This document shows positions 53,943-61,178 of a stretch of DNA of 64,000 bases, in pieces (within the stretch, counting starts at the first letter, position 1; each line of letters opens with the position of its first letter). The notes beneath the pieces are model-generated. The model saw only the letters and a program-made list of their open reading frames with translations. It was not told the origin of the DNA and did no database searches. This stretch comes from an uncultured Eubacteriales bacterium (GTDB lineage: Bacteria > Bacillota > Clostridia > Oscillospirales > Acutalibacteraceae). The DNA is taken from the NCBI GenBank assembly GCA_934457415.1, contig CAKSHM010000001.1, forward strand, positions 1 to 64,000, read 5' to 3'. The position numbers and the translations under genes are program-made.

Positions 53943-54010
53943 TGGCCTAGGTAGCTTAATTAGAAGAGCGTTGTTAATCAAAGATGTCGGTGCGAAACCG
54001 TCCGGGCTAA
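53943..54010 (+). other. Degenerate tRNA-like sequence
   Basis: The stretch has a recognisable D arm (GCTTAATTAGAAGAGC) and T arm (GTCGG, TGCGAAA, CCGTC) and a plausible acceptor pairing (TGGCCTA with CGGGCTA, two wobbles and a mismatch). The anticodon arm is about 7 bases short and does not fold, and the acceptor is displaced by 2 bases. It looks like a decayed or atypical tRNA and should not be called functional. It explains the apparent longer frame (from 53971) of the zinc-ribbon gene, which reads through it. Confidence 0.35.
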
Positions 54011-54039
54011 TTTTCAAAAAAATGAGAGAGGTACAAAAA

Positions 54040-54333
54040 ATGTTCGAAGACAAGACTTTAGTTTGCAAGGATTGCGGAGAGGAATTCGTTTTCACTGCAA
54101 GAGAGCAGGAGTTCTATCAGGAAAAGGGCTTTGAAAACGAACCGCAGCGCTGCAAGGCATGCCGCGATAAGCGCAAGAATGCAAACAGAGCGCCGCGTGA
54201 AATGCACGAAGCAGTTTGCGATGCGTGCGGCGGCGTGGCAAAGGTTCCTTTCGTTCCCCGTGACGATCGCCCTGTTTATTGCAGCGAATGCTTTGCAAAA
54301 ATGAAAGAACAGGAAAAAAACGAAGCCGAATAA
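54040..54333 (+). CDS. Zinc-ribbon protein
   Basis: The 97-residue protein has two CxxC pairs in a first knuckle (VCKDCGEEF, and QRCKACRD) and a second pair of CxxC (CDACGG and CSECF). It belongs to a small Firmicutes zinc-ribbon family that begins MFEDKTLVCKDCGEEFVF. The role is unknown; a nucleic-acid or protein contact is likely. ATG 54040 with GAGAGAGG upstream matches the family start. The longer upstream frame is not credible because it reads through a tRNA-like stretch. It is followed by a strong terminator and stands alone. Confidence 0.85.
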   Translation: MFEDKTLVCKDCGEEFVFTAREQEFYQEKGFENEPQRCKACRDKRKNANRAPREMHEAVCDACGGVAKVPFVPRDDRPVYCSECFAKMKEQEKNEAE

Positions 54334-54336
54334 GCG

Positions 54337-54374
54337 AAAGAACCGCAGTTTAAAACAAACTGCGGTTCTTTTGT
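54337..54374 (+). terminator. Terminator of the zinc-ribbon gene
   Basis: AAAGAACCGCAGTTT pairs perfectly with AAACTGCGGTTCTTT around AAAAC, followed by a T-rich tail. Confidence 0.93.
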
Positions 54375-54455
54375 TTTCAAAAAATAATACGATTATTCAT
54401 ATTTTAGTAATAATATTATTGTAGAATTTTTTTAAAATCAATTAGGGGGAATAAT

Positions 54456-55145
54456 ATGAACCGGCAGACAATACTCATTGCGGACGACGATACTAATATA
54501 TGCGAGCTTTTGCGTCTATATCTTGAAAAGGACGGGTTTAAGACAGTTATTGCAAATAACGGCAGGGAAGCTCTTGATTTTGCAGATAAATTCTCACCGG
54601 ATCTTATTATTCTGGATATAATGATGCCTTTGCTTGACGGATGGCAGGTATGCAGAGAAATAAGAAAAAAAAGCAATACCCCGATAATCATGCTCACAGC
54701 CAAGGGTGAGACCTTTGATAAAATTTTAGGACTTGAGCTCGGTGCCGATGATTATGTCAGCAAGCCTTTCGATTCAAAAGAAATTGTTGCAAGAATAAAG
54801 GCTGTTTTAAGGCGTGCGGGGGCGGATAATAAGGATTCTGATATAAAGGAAGTCAGATTTGACAAGCTTATTATCAATCTTACGAATTATGAGCTTGTTG
54901 TTGACGGGAAAAGAATTGATACTCCTCCTAAGGAGCTGGAGCTAATATATCACCTTGCGAGCAATCCTAACAGGGTTTATACGAGGGATCAGCTGCTTGA
55001 TGAGGTATGGGGCTTTGATTATTACGGTGATTCGAGAACCGTCGATGTTCATGTTAAGAGACTAAGAGAAAAGCTTGAAAATGTTTCTCCCGAATGGTCT
55101 TTAAAAACAGTATGGGGCGTCGGATATAAATTTGAGGTAAAGTAA
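54456..55145 (+). CDS. Response regulator, OmpR/PhoB type
   Basis: The 229-residue protein has a receiver domain (ILIADDDTN acidic pocket, phospho-acceptor Asp54 in IILDIMMPLLDGW, Lys in YVSKPFD). A C-terminal winged helix follows (LELIYHLASNPNRVYTRDQL, then VDVHVKRLREKLE). On phosphorylation by the partner kinase it binds direct repeats upstream of target genes. The TAA-ATG junction shares one base with the kinase gene. An AGGGGG site precedes the start. Targets may include the HtrA gene downstream. Confidence 0.95.
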   Translation: MNRQTILIADDDTNICELLRLYLEKDGFKTVIANNGREALDFADKFSPDLIILDIMMPLLDGWQVCREIRKKSNTPIIMLTAKGETFDKILGLELGADDYVSKPFDSKEIVARIKAVLRRAGADNKDSDIKEVRFDKLIINLTNYELVVDGKRIDTPPKELELIYHLASNPNRVYTRDQLLDEVWGFDYYGDSRTVDVHVKRLREKLENVSPEWSLKTVWGVGYKFEVK

Positions 55146-56578
55146 TGCGTCAGAGACTGTTCGGAAAATATTTCTTGACAATGGCTTTGATTGTCGTTTT
55201 CAGCTTCGGCGCGTTAATGCTTATTCTAACCCTTGTTTATAACGATTACGTTGCCAATCTTAAATACGACTCACTGAAAAAGGTCAGCACATCGGTGTCT
55301 GATTTTGCGGGAAACCAGCTTAATGCCATTGAAGAGTCTCAGGATAACAAAGGGCTTTATTATATAGTTAAAAATGTTTCGGGAATTAACGATAATGATG
55401 TTTTTATAACCAATAATTACGGAATAATAAAGGTCTGCAGCTGCGAGGAATTCGGACATACGGGGACCTGCGGTCATTCGGGCAGCAAAATTCCCGACAA
55501 TGTTCTTAAAAATCAGGGACTCGGCGGAAATAAAGGAATAGGCGATCTTGATCTTTATAAGGAACAGCAGTATTTTTATACCTGCAGAATTTTCAATTCG
55601 GATAATAAGCAGATAGGATTTGTTGTTTCGACCTCTTCTCTTGCCAGCGTTAAACATCTTACGAAAAAGGTTATAAGATTTTTCCTTTTCTCGTCAATAG
55701 TTCCCGTAGCGCTGCTGTTCTTTGCGCTTTACGGAATGACACTTAAAATATCTAAGCCAATCAAGCAGATGTCAGACGCATCTAAGGCTATGGCAAAGGG
55801 CGATTTTTCAAAGCGTATTCCTGTTACAAGCGATGATGAGATAGGCGAGCTTGCGGTGTCCTTCAATCAGATGACTAACTCTCTTTCGAGGCTCGAAGAA
55901 ACAAGAAAAAGCTTTGTTGCTAATGTTTCGCATGAGCTTAAAACCCCTATGACAACCATAAGCGGTTTTGTTGACGGAATAATCGACGGCACGATTGAGC
56001 CGGAAAAACAAAAATATTATCTTACCATTGTTTCGGAAGAAATTAAAAGGCTCTCTCGAATGGTACAGTCAATGCTAAGTATTTCAAAGCTTGAATCAGG
56101 TGAGTTTGTTTTAAAATACGAAAAATTCGATTTCCGCGAGCTGCTGCTCAGAATTGTAGTAAGTCAGGAACAGAGAATCGAAGAAAAAAAGCTCGATATA
56201 GTCGGTCTTGATTCTATTGAAAGCGTTACTTTAAATGCCGACAAAGACCTTATTTACCGTGTTATATATAATCTTGTCGATAACGCGATAAAATTCACCG
56301 ATGAAAAGGGCACGGTCACTTTCTCCCAGCAGACCGACGCAAGAAACCTTAAATTTGTTATAAGAAATACGGGAAAGGGTATCCCAGCAACCGAGCTGCC
56401 GCTTGTATTTGAAAGATTTTATAAGCTTGATAAATCAAGGTCGGCTAATAAAACAAGCATGGGATTGGGGCTTTATATTGTTAAAACTATTGTTAAAGCT
56501 CACAGCGGGACCATATCGGTGTCAAGCAATGAAAACGATTTTACCGAGTTTACGGTCACATTGCCTTTGATTAAATAA
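55145..56578 (+). CDS. Sensor histidine kinase with an extracellular Cys/His cluster
   Basis: The 477-residue kinase has two membrane helices (about 10-32 and 176-198) around an extracellular domain. That domain contains the cluster CSCEEFGHTGTCGHSG (Cys98, Cys100, His105, Cys109, His111), whose spacing suggests metal or redox sensing. HAMP (about 200-250), the H-box NVSHELKTPMTTISGF with His263, and the ATP domain (N-box NLVDNAIKF, G1 NTGKGIP, G2 SMGLGLYIVK) follow. It phosphorylates the preceding regulator. The overlap with that gene indicates a two-gene unit. Confidence 0.94.
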   Translation: MRQRLFGKYFLTMALIVVFSFGALMLILTLVYNDYVANLKYDSLKKVSTSVSDFAGNQLNAIEESQDNKGLYYIVKNVSGINDNDVFITNNYGIIKVCSCEEFGHTGTCGHSGSKIPDNVLKNQGLGGNKGIGDLDLYKEQQYFYTCRIFNSDNKQIGFVVSTSSLASVKHLTKKVIRFFLFSSIVPVALLFFALYGMTLKISKPIKQMSDASKAMAKGDFSKRIPVTSDDEIGELAVSFNQMTNSLSRLEETRKSFVANVSHELKTPMTTISGFVDGIIDGTIEPEKQKYYLTIVSEEIKRLSRMVQSMLSISKLESGEFVLKYEKFDFRELLLRIVVSQEQRIEEKKLDIVGLDSIESVTLNADKDLIYRVIYNLVDNAIKFTDEKGTVTFSQQTDARNLKFVIRNTGKGIPATELPLVFERFYKLDKSRSANKTSMGLGLYIVKTIVKAHSGTISVSSNENDFTEFTVTLPLIK

Positions 56579-56611
56579 AAAACTGCTGATTTTAGAAACG
56601 GAGTATAATTT

Positions 56612-58084
56612 ATGAGCGATGAATTTAATAAAGATGAAACATTGGAAGAAAAAACGGAAAATCCGGATGAGCAGGAAAATTCAAATGCCGCATCTTCCGT
56701 AACCTCTGAGGAAAAAGAGAAAACCGATGAGAAGGATTTAAAAGAGGAAATAAATGAAAATCCCGAAGCATCCGAAGAATCGGATTTTTCTTATACGCAG
56801 ACAGAAACCGAAAATCAGACTTATTCCGCAGAAGATGTCAAGTCTCTTAATAAAATTGAGTATTCCGAAGACTTACCGGCTGACGATTATAAACCGGCGT
56901 CAAAAGGACTTAAGCTGTTTGCGCTGGTTATGGCTTCTGTAATGCTGCTTACGGCTACCTGCCTTGCAGGTTATTTTATCGGAAGGAACAGCACGTCCGC
57001 GTATAAAAGAAATAAAAATATAGATGTCAGCTTGGCTCAGGTTCCGAAAAATGCCGACGCACTTACTCCTGCACAGGTTTACGAGAAGGTAAATGAAAGT
57101 ATTGTAGGAATTATCGTTTATAATTCTGCCGGTTCTACGGCAAATGCAACGGGCGTTATAATTTCGGAGGATGGTTATATTGTCACAAACGACCATATTT
57201 ATTCTGAAATCGGCGCACCTAAATTCCTTGTTTATTTAAGCGACGGAAGTGAAAGAACTGCTCAGTATGTAGCCGGTGACGCGATAAGCGACCTTGCGGT
57301 TTTAAAGCTTGATAATAAATCCGGTATAACCGCCGCAACACTCGGCGATTCCTCTAAGCTTATCTGCGGTGAATCTGTTGTAGCCGTAGGCAGGCCGAGC
57401 TCCGCTCAGGATAATTCAACTATAACGAGCGGAATAATTTCTCTTACCGAAAGAAGAGTCAAAACCACCTCTAATTATTCGGCAAAGCTTATTCAGACCG
57501 ACAGCGCGATAAATCCAGGAAGTTCGGGCGGTGCCCTTGTCAATATGTACGGACAGGTAGTCGGAATTACCTCTTCAAAGCTTGCGGGCGTTCAGTATGA
57601 TTCTATAGGCTTTGCAATTCCCACTACAACCGTTTCAAGAGTTACAAAGCAGCTTATTTCTTCAGGAAAGGTAACCGACCGCGCAAAGCTCGGAATAACC
57701 TATCAGATGATAAATACCGCTGCTGCCGAAGCAAAGGGCATTGAAAATACGGGACTGTTAGTAATTTCTGTAGGTGAGGACAGCGATCTTTACGGCAAAA
57801 TACAGCAGGGGGATATGATAACCAATATCAACGGAACAGAAATCACTTATGATGATATGGTTCTCAATATTATCGAAGACTGTAAGGCAGGAGACACAAT
57901 TAAGGTTACTGTTGTCGACTCTAAGGGAAACACAAAAGAATTTTCCGCCAAGCTTAAGGCAAATATAGGTGAATCCAGCTATTCTTCCGTAATAAAATCC
58001 GATTCTTCACAAGGATCTTCTTCAGATTCATCTGATAAGAAAAAATCCTCCGATAAGGAATTTAATTTCCCTTACGGTGAATAA
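56612..58084 (+). CDS. HtrA/DegP-like membrane serine protease with PDZ domain
   Basis: The 490-residue protein has a very acidic, low-complexity cytoplasmic tail (about 1-90) and one membrane helix (about 105-127). Its S1C trypsin domain has a catalytic His in YIVTNDHIY, Asp in AISDLAVLKL and Ser in NPGSSGGAL. A PDZ domain follows (about 340-440, GLLVISVGEDSDLYGKIQQGD) with a Ser-rich tail. Such enzymes degrade or refold damaged envelope proteins. It begins 33 bases after the kinase gene, so regulation by that pair is plausible. Confidence 0.93.
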   Translation: MSDEFNKDETLEEKTENPDEQENSNAASSVTSEEKEKTDEKDLKEEINENPEASEESDFSYTQTETENQTYSAEDVKSLNKIEYSEDLPADDYKPASKGLKLFALVMASVMLLTATCLAGYFIGRNSTSAYKRNKNIDVSLAQVPKNADALTPAQVYEKVNESIVGIIVYNSAGSTANATGVIISEDGYIVTNDHIYSEIGAPKFLVYLSDGSERTAQYVAGDAISDLAVLKLDNKSGITAATLGDSSKLICGESVVAVGRPSSAQDNSTITSGIISLTERRVKTTSNYSAKLIQTDSAINPGSSGGALVNMYGQVVGITSSKLAGVQYDSIGFAIPTTTVSRVTKQLISSGKVTDRAKLGITYQMINTAAAEAKGIENTGLLVISVGEDSDLYGKIQQGDMITNINGTEITYDDMVLNIIEDCKAGDTIKVTVVDSKGNTKEFSAKLKANIGESSYSSVIKSDSSQGSSSDSSDKKKSSDKEFNFPYGE

Positions 58085-58104
58085 TTAAACCATAAAATCT
58101 GTTT

Positions 58105-58142
58105 AAAGCCTTTCTCTCTTTTCGTCAGAGGAGGGCTTTTTT
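58105..58142 (+). terminator. Terminator of the HtrA gene
   Basis: AAGCCTTTCTCT pairs with AGAGGAGGGCTT (several G-T) and continues into T residues. The terminator separates the HtrA gene from spoIVB. Confidence 0.75.
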
Positions 58143-58225
58143 CATTTTGAAATTGTTTTATTGCGGCAGACCTTCATATTTTTATCTTTTTCGGGAATAA
58201 TTAAAAGTACCGAAAGGATGATTTT

Positions 58226-59470
58226 ATGAAAATAATGAAAAAGGCTGTAAAAGTACTGTTTTTTTCTCTTTTGTTTGCAACCTCAGTGCTTTTTTCCGCA
58301 CTTTATATTTTAAGCCGTGATGTTGCGTCAACATATAAAATAAATTTAGGCGAAAGCTTTGAAATAAATTCAAGATTGCCTGTAACGGCAGTATATAACG
58401 GTGCAAAGTTTACTTCCGTTTCGGCTAAATCCGTCGGAGAAAACTATAATGTCGATTTAAAGCTTTTCGGATTTATTCCGTTTTCAAGCACAAATATTGA
58501 AATTGTCGACCCCAGCTATGTAACGGTTCTCGGCAACCCGTTCGGTATGAAGCTTTATACTCAGGGTGTGCTGGTTATCGAAATGCAGGATGTAAATACA
58601 AAAGACGGCAGCGTTAATCCTGCAAAAGACGCAGGGCTCAAAACAGGAGATTATATTCAGTCCGTCGACGGAATTTCGGTTGAATGTAACGAGGACCTTG
58701 CGGAAATCGTCGCCCAGAGCGCAGGAAAAGAACTGCTTTTTAAAATAATAAGAAAAAAGACGGTAATAGACCTTAAAATAAAGCCCGTTATCGACTCTTC
58801 GGATAATACCTATCACCTAGGAGTTTGGGTAAGAGACAGCTCGGCGGGAATAGGCACGCTTACCTTTTACAGCCCTTCCGATAATGTTATCTGCGGATTA
58901 GGCCACGGGATATGCGACGAGGATACAGGCGAGCTTTTAAAGCTTGATTCGGGAGAAATGGTGGGCGCCTCGATAGTTGCCGTAAAAAAAGGAAACGAGG
59001 GAGACCCCGGGGAGCTTAAGGGCAGATTTACAGCAAGCTCGATTGCCGATATCAAAGAAAATAAGAATGACGGTGTTTACGGAATTTTAAAGGGCGAGCT
59101 TTCTTTCGGAAACTTAACGCAGGTTGCTATGAAGCAGGAGGTTACAGACGGCGAGGCGCAAATTCTATGCACGGTTTCAGGCGTTCAGCCAAAGCTATAT
59201 TCCTGTACCGTTAAAAAGAGAAATTTAACTTATCTTTCAAAAACACAAAACCTTATTGTCACGGTTACAGACCCCGAGCTTTTAGAGGCTACCGGCGGAA
59301 TTGTACAGGGTATGAGCGGAAGTCCCATTCTTCAAAACGGAAAGCTTATCGGCGCAGTAACCCATGTTCTTATCGACGAGCCTCAGACAGGCTACGGAAT
59401 TTTTGCGGAAAATATGCTTAAAGAGGCTCAAAGCAAAACGGGTAAAAATACCGTAAAAGACGCGTCATAA
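58226..59470 (+). CDS. spoIVB: SpoIVB sporulation signalling peptidase
   Basis: The 414-residue S55 serine peptidase is secreted into the space between forespore and mother cell, where it triggers pro-sigma-K processing through SpoIVFA/FB. It has an N-terminal membrane anchor (about 7-28), a PDZ domain (about 105-190, GLKTGDYIQSVDG), and a catalytic domain with GIGTLTFYSPSD, GLGHGI (His) and QGMSGSPILQNG (Ser). The protein fits the SpoIVB length of about 420. In Bacillus the next gene is spo0A; that is not so here. It has its own AAAGGATG site and start. It is strong evidence for a spore-former. Confidence 0.95.
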   Translation: MKIMKKAVKVLFFSLLFATSVLFSALYILSRDVASTYKINLGESFEINSRLPVTAVYNGAKFTSVSAKSVGENYNVDLKLFGFIPFSSTNIEIVDPSYVTVLGNPFGMKLYTQGVLVIEMQDVNTKDGSVNPAKDAGLKTGDYIQSVDGISVECNEDLAEIVAQSAGKELLFKIIRKKTVIDLKIKPVIDSSDNTYHLGVWVRDSSAGIGTLTFYSPSDNVICGLGHGICDEDTGELLKLDSGEMVGASIVAVKKGNEGDPGELKGRFTASSIADIKENKNDGVYGILKGELSFGNLTQVAMKQEVTDGEAQILCTVSGVQPKLYSCTVKKRNLTYLSKTQNLIVTVTDPELLEATGGIVQGMSGSPILQNGKLIGAVTHVLIDEPQTGYGIFAENMLKEAQSKTGKNTVKDAS

Positions 59471-59477
59471 TAAAAAA

Positions 59478-59500
59478 TATCGGGTGAAAATCACCCGATA
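59478..59500 (-). terminator. Terminator, mainly for the minus-strand cassette
   Basis: TATCGGGTGA and TCACCCGATA pair perfectly around AAA. On the minus strand the stem is followed by six T residues; on the plus strand the T run is absent. Confidence 0.8.
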
Positions 59501-59513
59501 CATAACAGATAAA

Positions 59514-59759
59514 TTATTTGTATTTTTCAGCAATTTCCTCATTTATTTCAGCGTCCATAATATCAATAAGCTTTAAATCCTTTTCTTTTATCGGTATTTC
59601 AGCTATATCCTCTTTTTCGCCGCATTGAGGAAAATTCACAAGCCGGCTTTCGTCTATGCAGCGCTCATCGCAAATCCAGCCTTGCATACCTTTATGTACG
59701 CCGTATTTAAAATATTTTTCTTTTTCAACTATTACTTCGACTCTATCCATTTCTTTCAT
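59514..59759 (-). CDS. Small protein, possible immunity partner (DUF4926-like)
   Basis: The 81-residue protein begins MKEMDRVEVIVEKEKYFKYG, followed by VHKGMQGWICDE and a late IPIKEKDLKLI. This is the layout of small SH3-like DUF4926 proteins, seen as immunity partners in polymorphic-toxin loci. It is very acidic. The ribosome site (GGAGGAAA) lies in the last codons of the upstream gene, and the two genes are nearly abutting. Its place directly after a toxin-like domain suggests it neutralises that domain, which is inference. Identification is by general pattern only. Confidence 0.6.
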   Translation of the reverse strand: MKEMDRVEVIVEKEKYFKYGVHKGMQGWICDERCIDESRLVNFPQCGEKEDIAEIPIKEKDLKLIDIMDAEINEEIAEKYK

Positions 59760-59760
59760 A

Positions 59761-60305
59761 TCATTTTCCTCCGTAAGGTGTAGTTAATTTTAATTTACCG
59801 TTTGGATAAACCATAAATCCGACGATAAATGAAACATTTTCATTTGTGATTTTATTTGGTATTTCAATCCGAATGCTTATTCTTTGACCATAGTTATTTA
59901 ATACGCCTAATTTGTAATCTCCTGAAAGATATTTTTCTAATCCCTGTTTTTCGATTTGTTTTTTTAAATAATTTGAATCGTTTACATCATAACCCCAAGA
60001 GTAAAACAATTTTTCCTTATTGTGTTTTTCTTTGCCTTTTGTGTTAAACAGGTAGGGGTCAAATTTTTGATATGCCGCGTATGCTGATGCGTTGGCTTTG
60101 ACTTTGCTTTGGGATATATTTTCTAAAATGCAGTGACAAGAAGGGTGATGTGGATGCGGTGGATGTTTTTCGGCTTTAAAAAACAGCCATCAAGCCTAAG
60201 GCATTCTGAACAGTGATTCTCGCTTAAATTCCTATGAACCCATTTTACCCAATTATAATTTTCTCCCCAAAGCCCAGATAAAAAATTTTTTAACTCAAAA
60301 TCCAT
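59761..60305 (-). pseudogene. Frameshifted MuF-like mini-protein with a toxin-like C-terminal domain
   Basis: Read on the minus strand, the N-terminal frame from ATG 60305 gives NWVKWVHRNL...HCSECLRLDGCF and then goes out of frame at a run of six T (plus-strand A 60178-60183). With one more T, the other frame continues as FFKAEKHPPHPHHPSCHC and runs without a stop to TTPYGGK at 59761. The joined product of about 181 residues has CxxC...HPxCxC, as in phage Mu F-type head proteins. Its C-terminal domain (YDVNDSNYLKKQIEKQ..., YGQRISIRIEIP) resembles those attached to such proteins as possible toxins. It is a true pseudogene, a programmed shift, or a sequencing error. Confidence 0.68.
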
Positions 60306-60393
60306 TACTATATTACTCCTTTCGCTTTTGGATTTCAAGAATAAATACAATCGTTATTTTGCGACATTCACCTGCAAATAATATGATTTTTAC

Positions 60394-60422
60394 TTGTTAA
60401 GTTATTAAGGATATGCTATAAT
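60394..60422 (+). promoter_or_regulatory. Promoter of the alarmone synthetase gene
   Basis: TTGTTA (60394-60399) and TATAAT (60417-60422) are 17 bases apart. Confidence 0.75.
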
Positions 60423-60460
60423 AAATATAATTAAAAATTCAGCAGTTGGAGATAATTTTA

Positions 60461-61156
60461 ATGGCACTTTTTAACCGAAAAGGAAAAGCCTTGGAGCAGT
60501 TTCTTCATTCACATATAAAAGAAGAGGAAATCAGACTTTTGGCCCGTGAATACACCATGCCCTTTAAAGAGCTTATGGCTTATTACAGATGTGCGATGAT
60601 GGAGGTCGCGACAAAGTTCAATGTCTTAAACGAAGAGCTTTCGTTACAGTATGACCGAAATCCTATAGAAAATATTAAAACAAGACTTAAATCGCCGGAA
60701 AGCATTCTTGAAAAATGTAAGCGTAAGGGCGTCGAAATAAACGCAAAGAGTATAGAAGAAAATATTTTCGATATTGCGGGAGTCAGAGTTATATGCGCTT
60801 TCCCGTCGGACATCTATATGTTGGCGGATGCGTTTCTAAAACAGGACGATATCAGACTTATCACCCGTAAGGATTATATAAGCGAGCCGAAAGATACAGG
60901 ATACCGAAGCCTTCACCTTATTATCGAAATCCCGATTTTTCTTCATGACGAGAAAAAATATATGAAGGTCGAGGTCCAGTTCAGAACTATTTCAATGGAT
61001 TGGTGGGCATCTTTAGAACATAAAATCAAATATAAAAAAAGCTATAGTCTGGCTCCCGAAACAGAGGCGGAGCTTAAGGAATGCGCAAAGGTCAGTGCCG
61101 AGCTTGACGAAAGAATGGAACGCATACATAAAAATGTCGAGCAGGCGGAACAATAA
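60461..61156 (+). CDS. Small alarmone (p)ppGpp synthetase, RelQ/YjbM-like
   Basis: The 231-residue protein contains only the RelA/SpoT synthetase domain. It shows NIFDIAGVRVICAFPSDIY, the substrate region RDYI/KDYISEPKDTGYRSLHLI, and KVEVQFRTISMDWWASLEHKI, all conserved in YjbM/YwaC-type enzymes. It has no hydrolase, TGS or ACT domain. It makes (p)ppGpp from ATP and GDP or GTP in stress. ATG 60461 follows GGAGAT at the right distance; TTG 60446 lies too close to the site. It has its own promoter, 39 bases upstream, and NadE follows 22 bases after it. Confidence 0.94.
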   Translation: MALFNRKGKALEQFLHSHIKEEEIRLLAREYTMPFKELMAYYRCAMMEVATKFNVLNEELSLQYDRNPIENIKTRLKSPESILEKCKRKGVEINAKSIEENIFDIAGVRVICAFPSDIYMLADAFLKQDDIRLITRKDYISEPKDTGYRSLHLIIEIPIFLHDEKKYMKVEVQFRTISMDWWASLEHKIKYKKSYSLAPETEAELKECAKVSAELDERMERIHKNVEQAEQ

Positions 61157-61178
61157 AAATAAAAAAACGGAGAATAAA

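Noticed and set aside
53971..54039. Upstream extension of the zinc-ribbon gene
   Set aside because: The first 23 codons read through a tRNA-like stretch, and the family begins MFEDKTLVC, with a good ribosome site before ATG 54040.
59761..60009. Stand-alone 82-residue gene
   Set aside because: Its apparent TTG start is internal; the frame continues upstream without a stop into a HPxCxC module and belongs to the frameshifted gene that begins at 60305.
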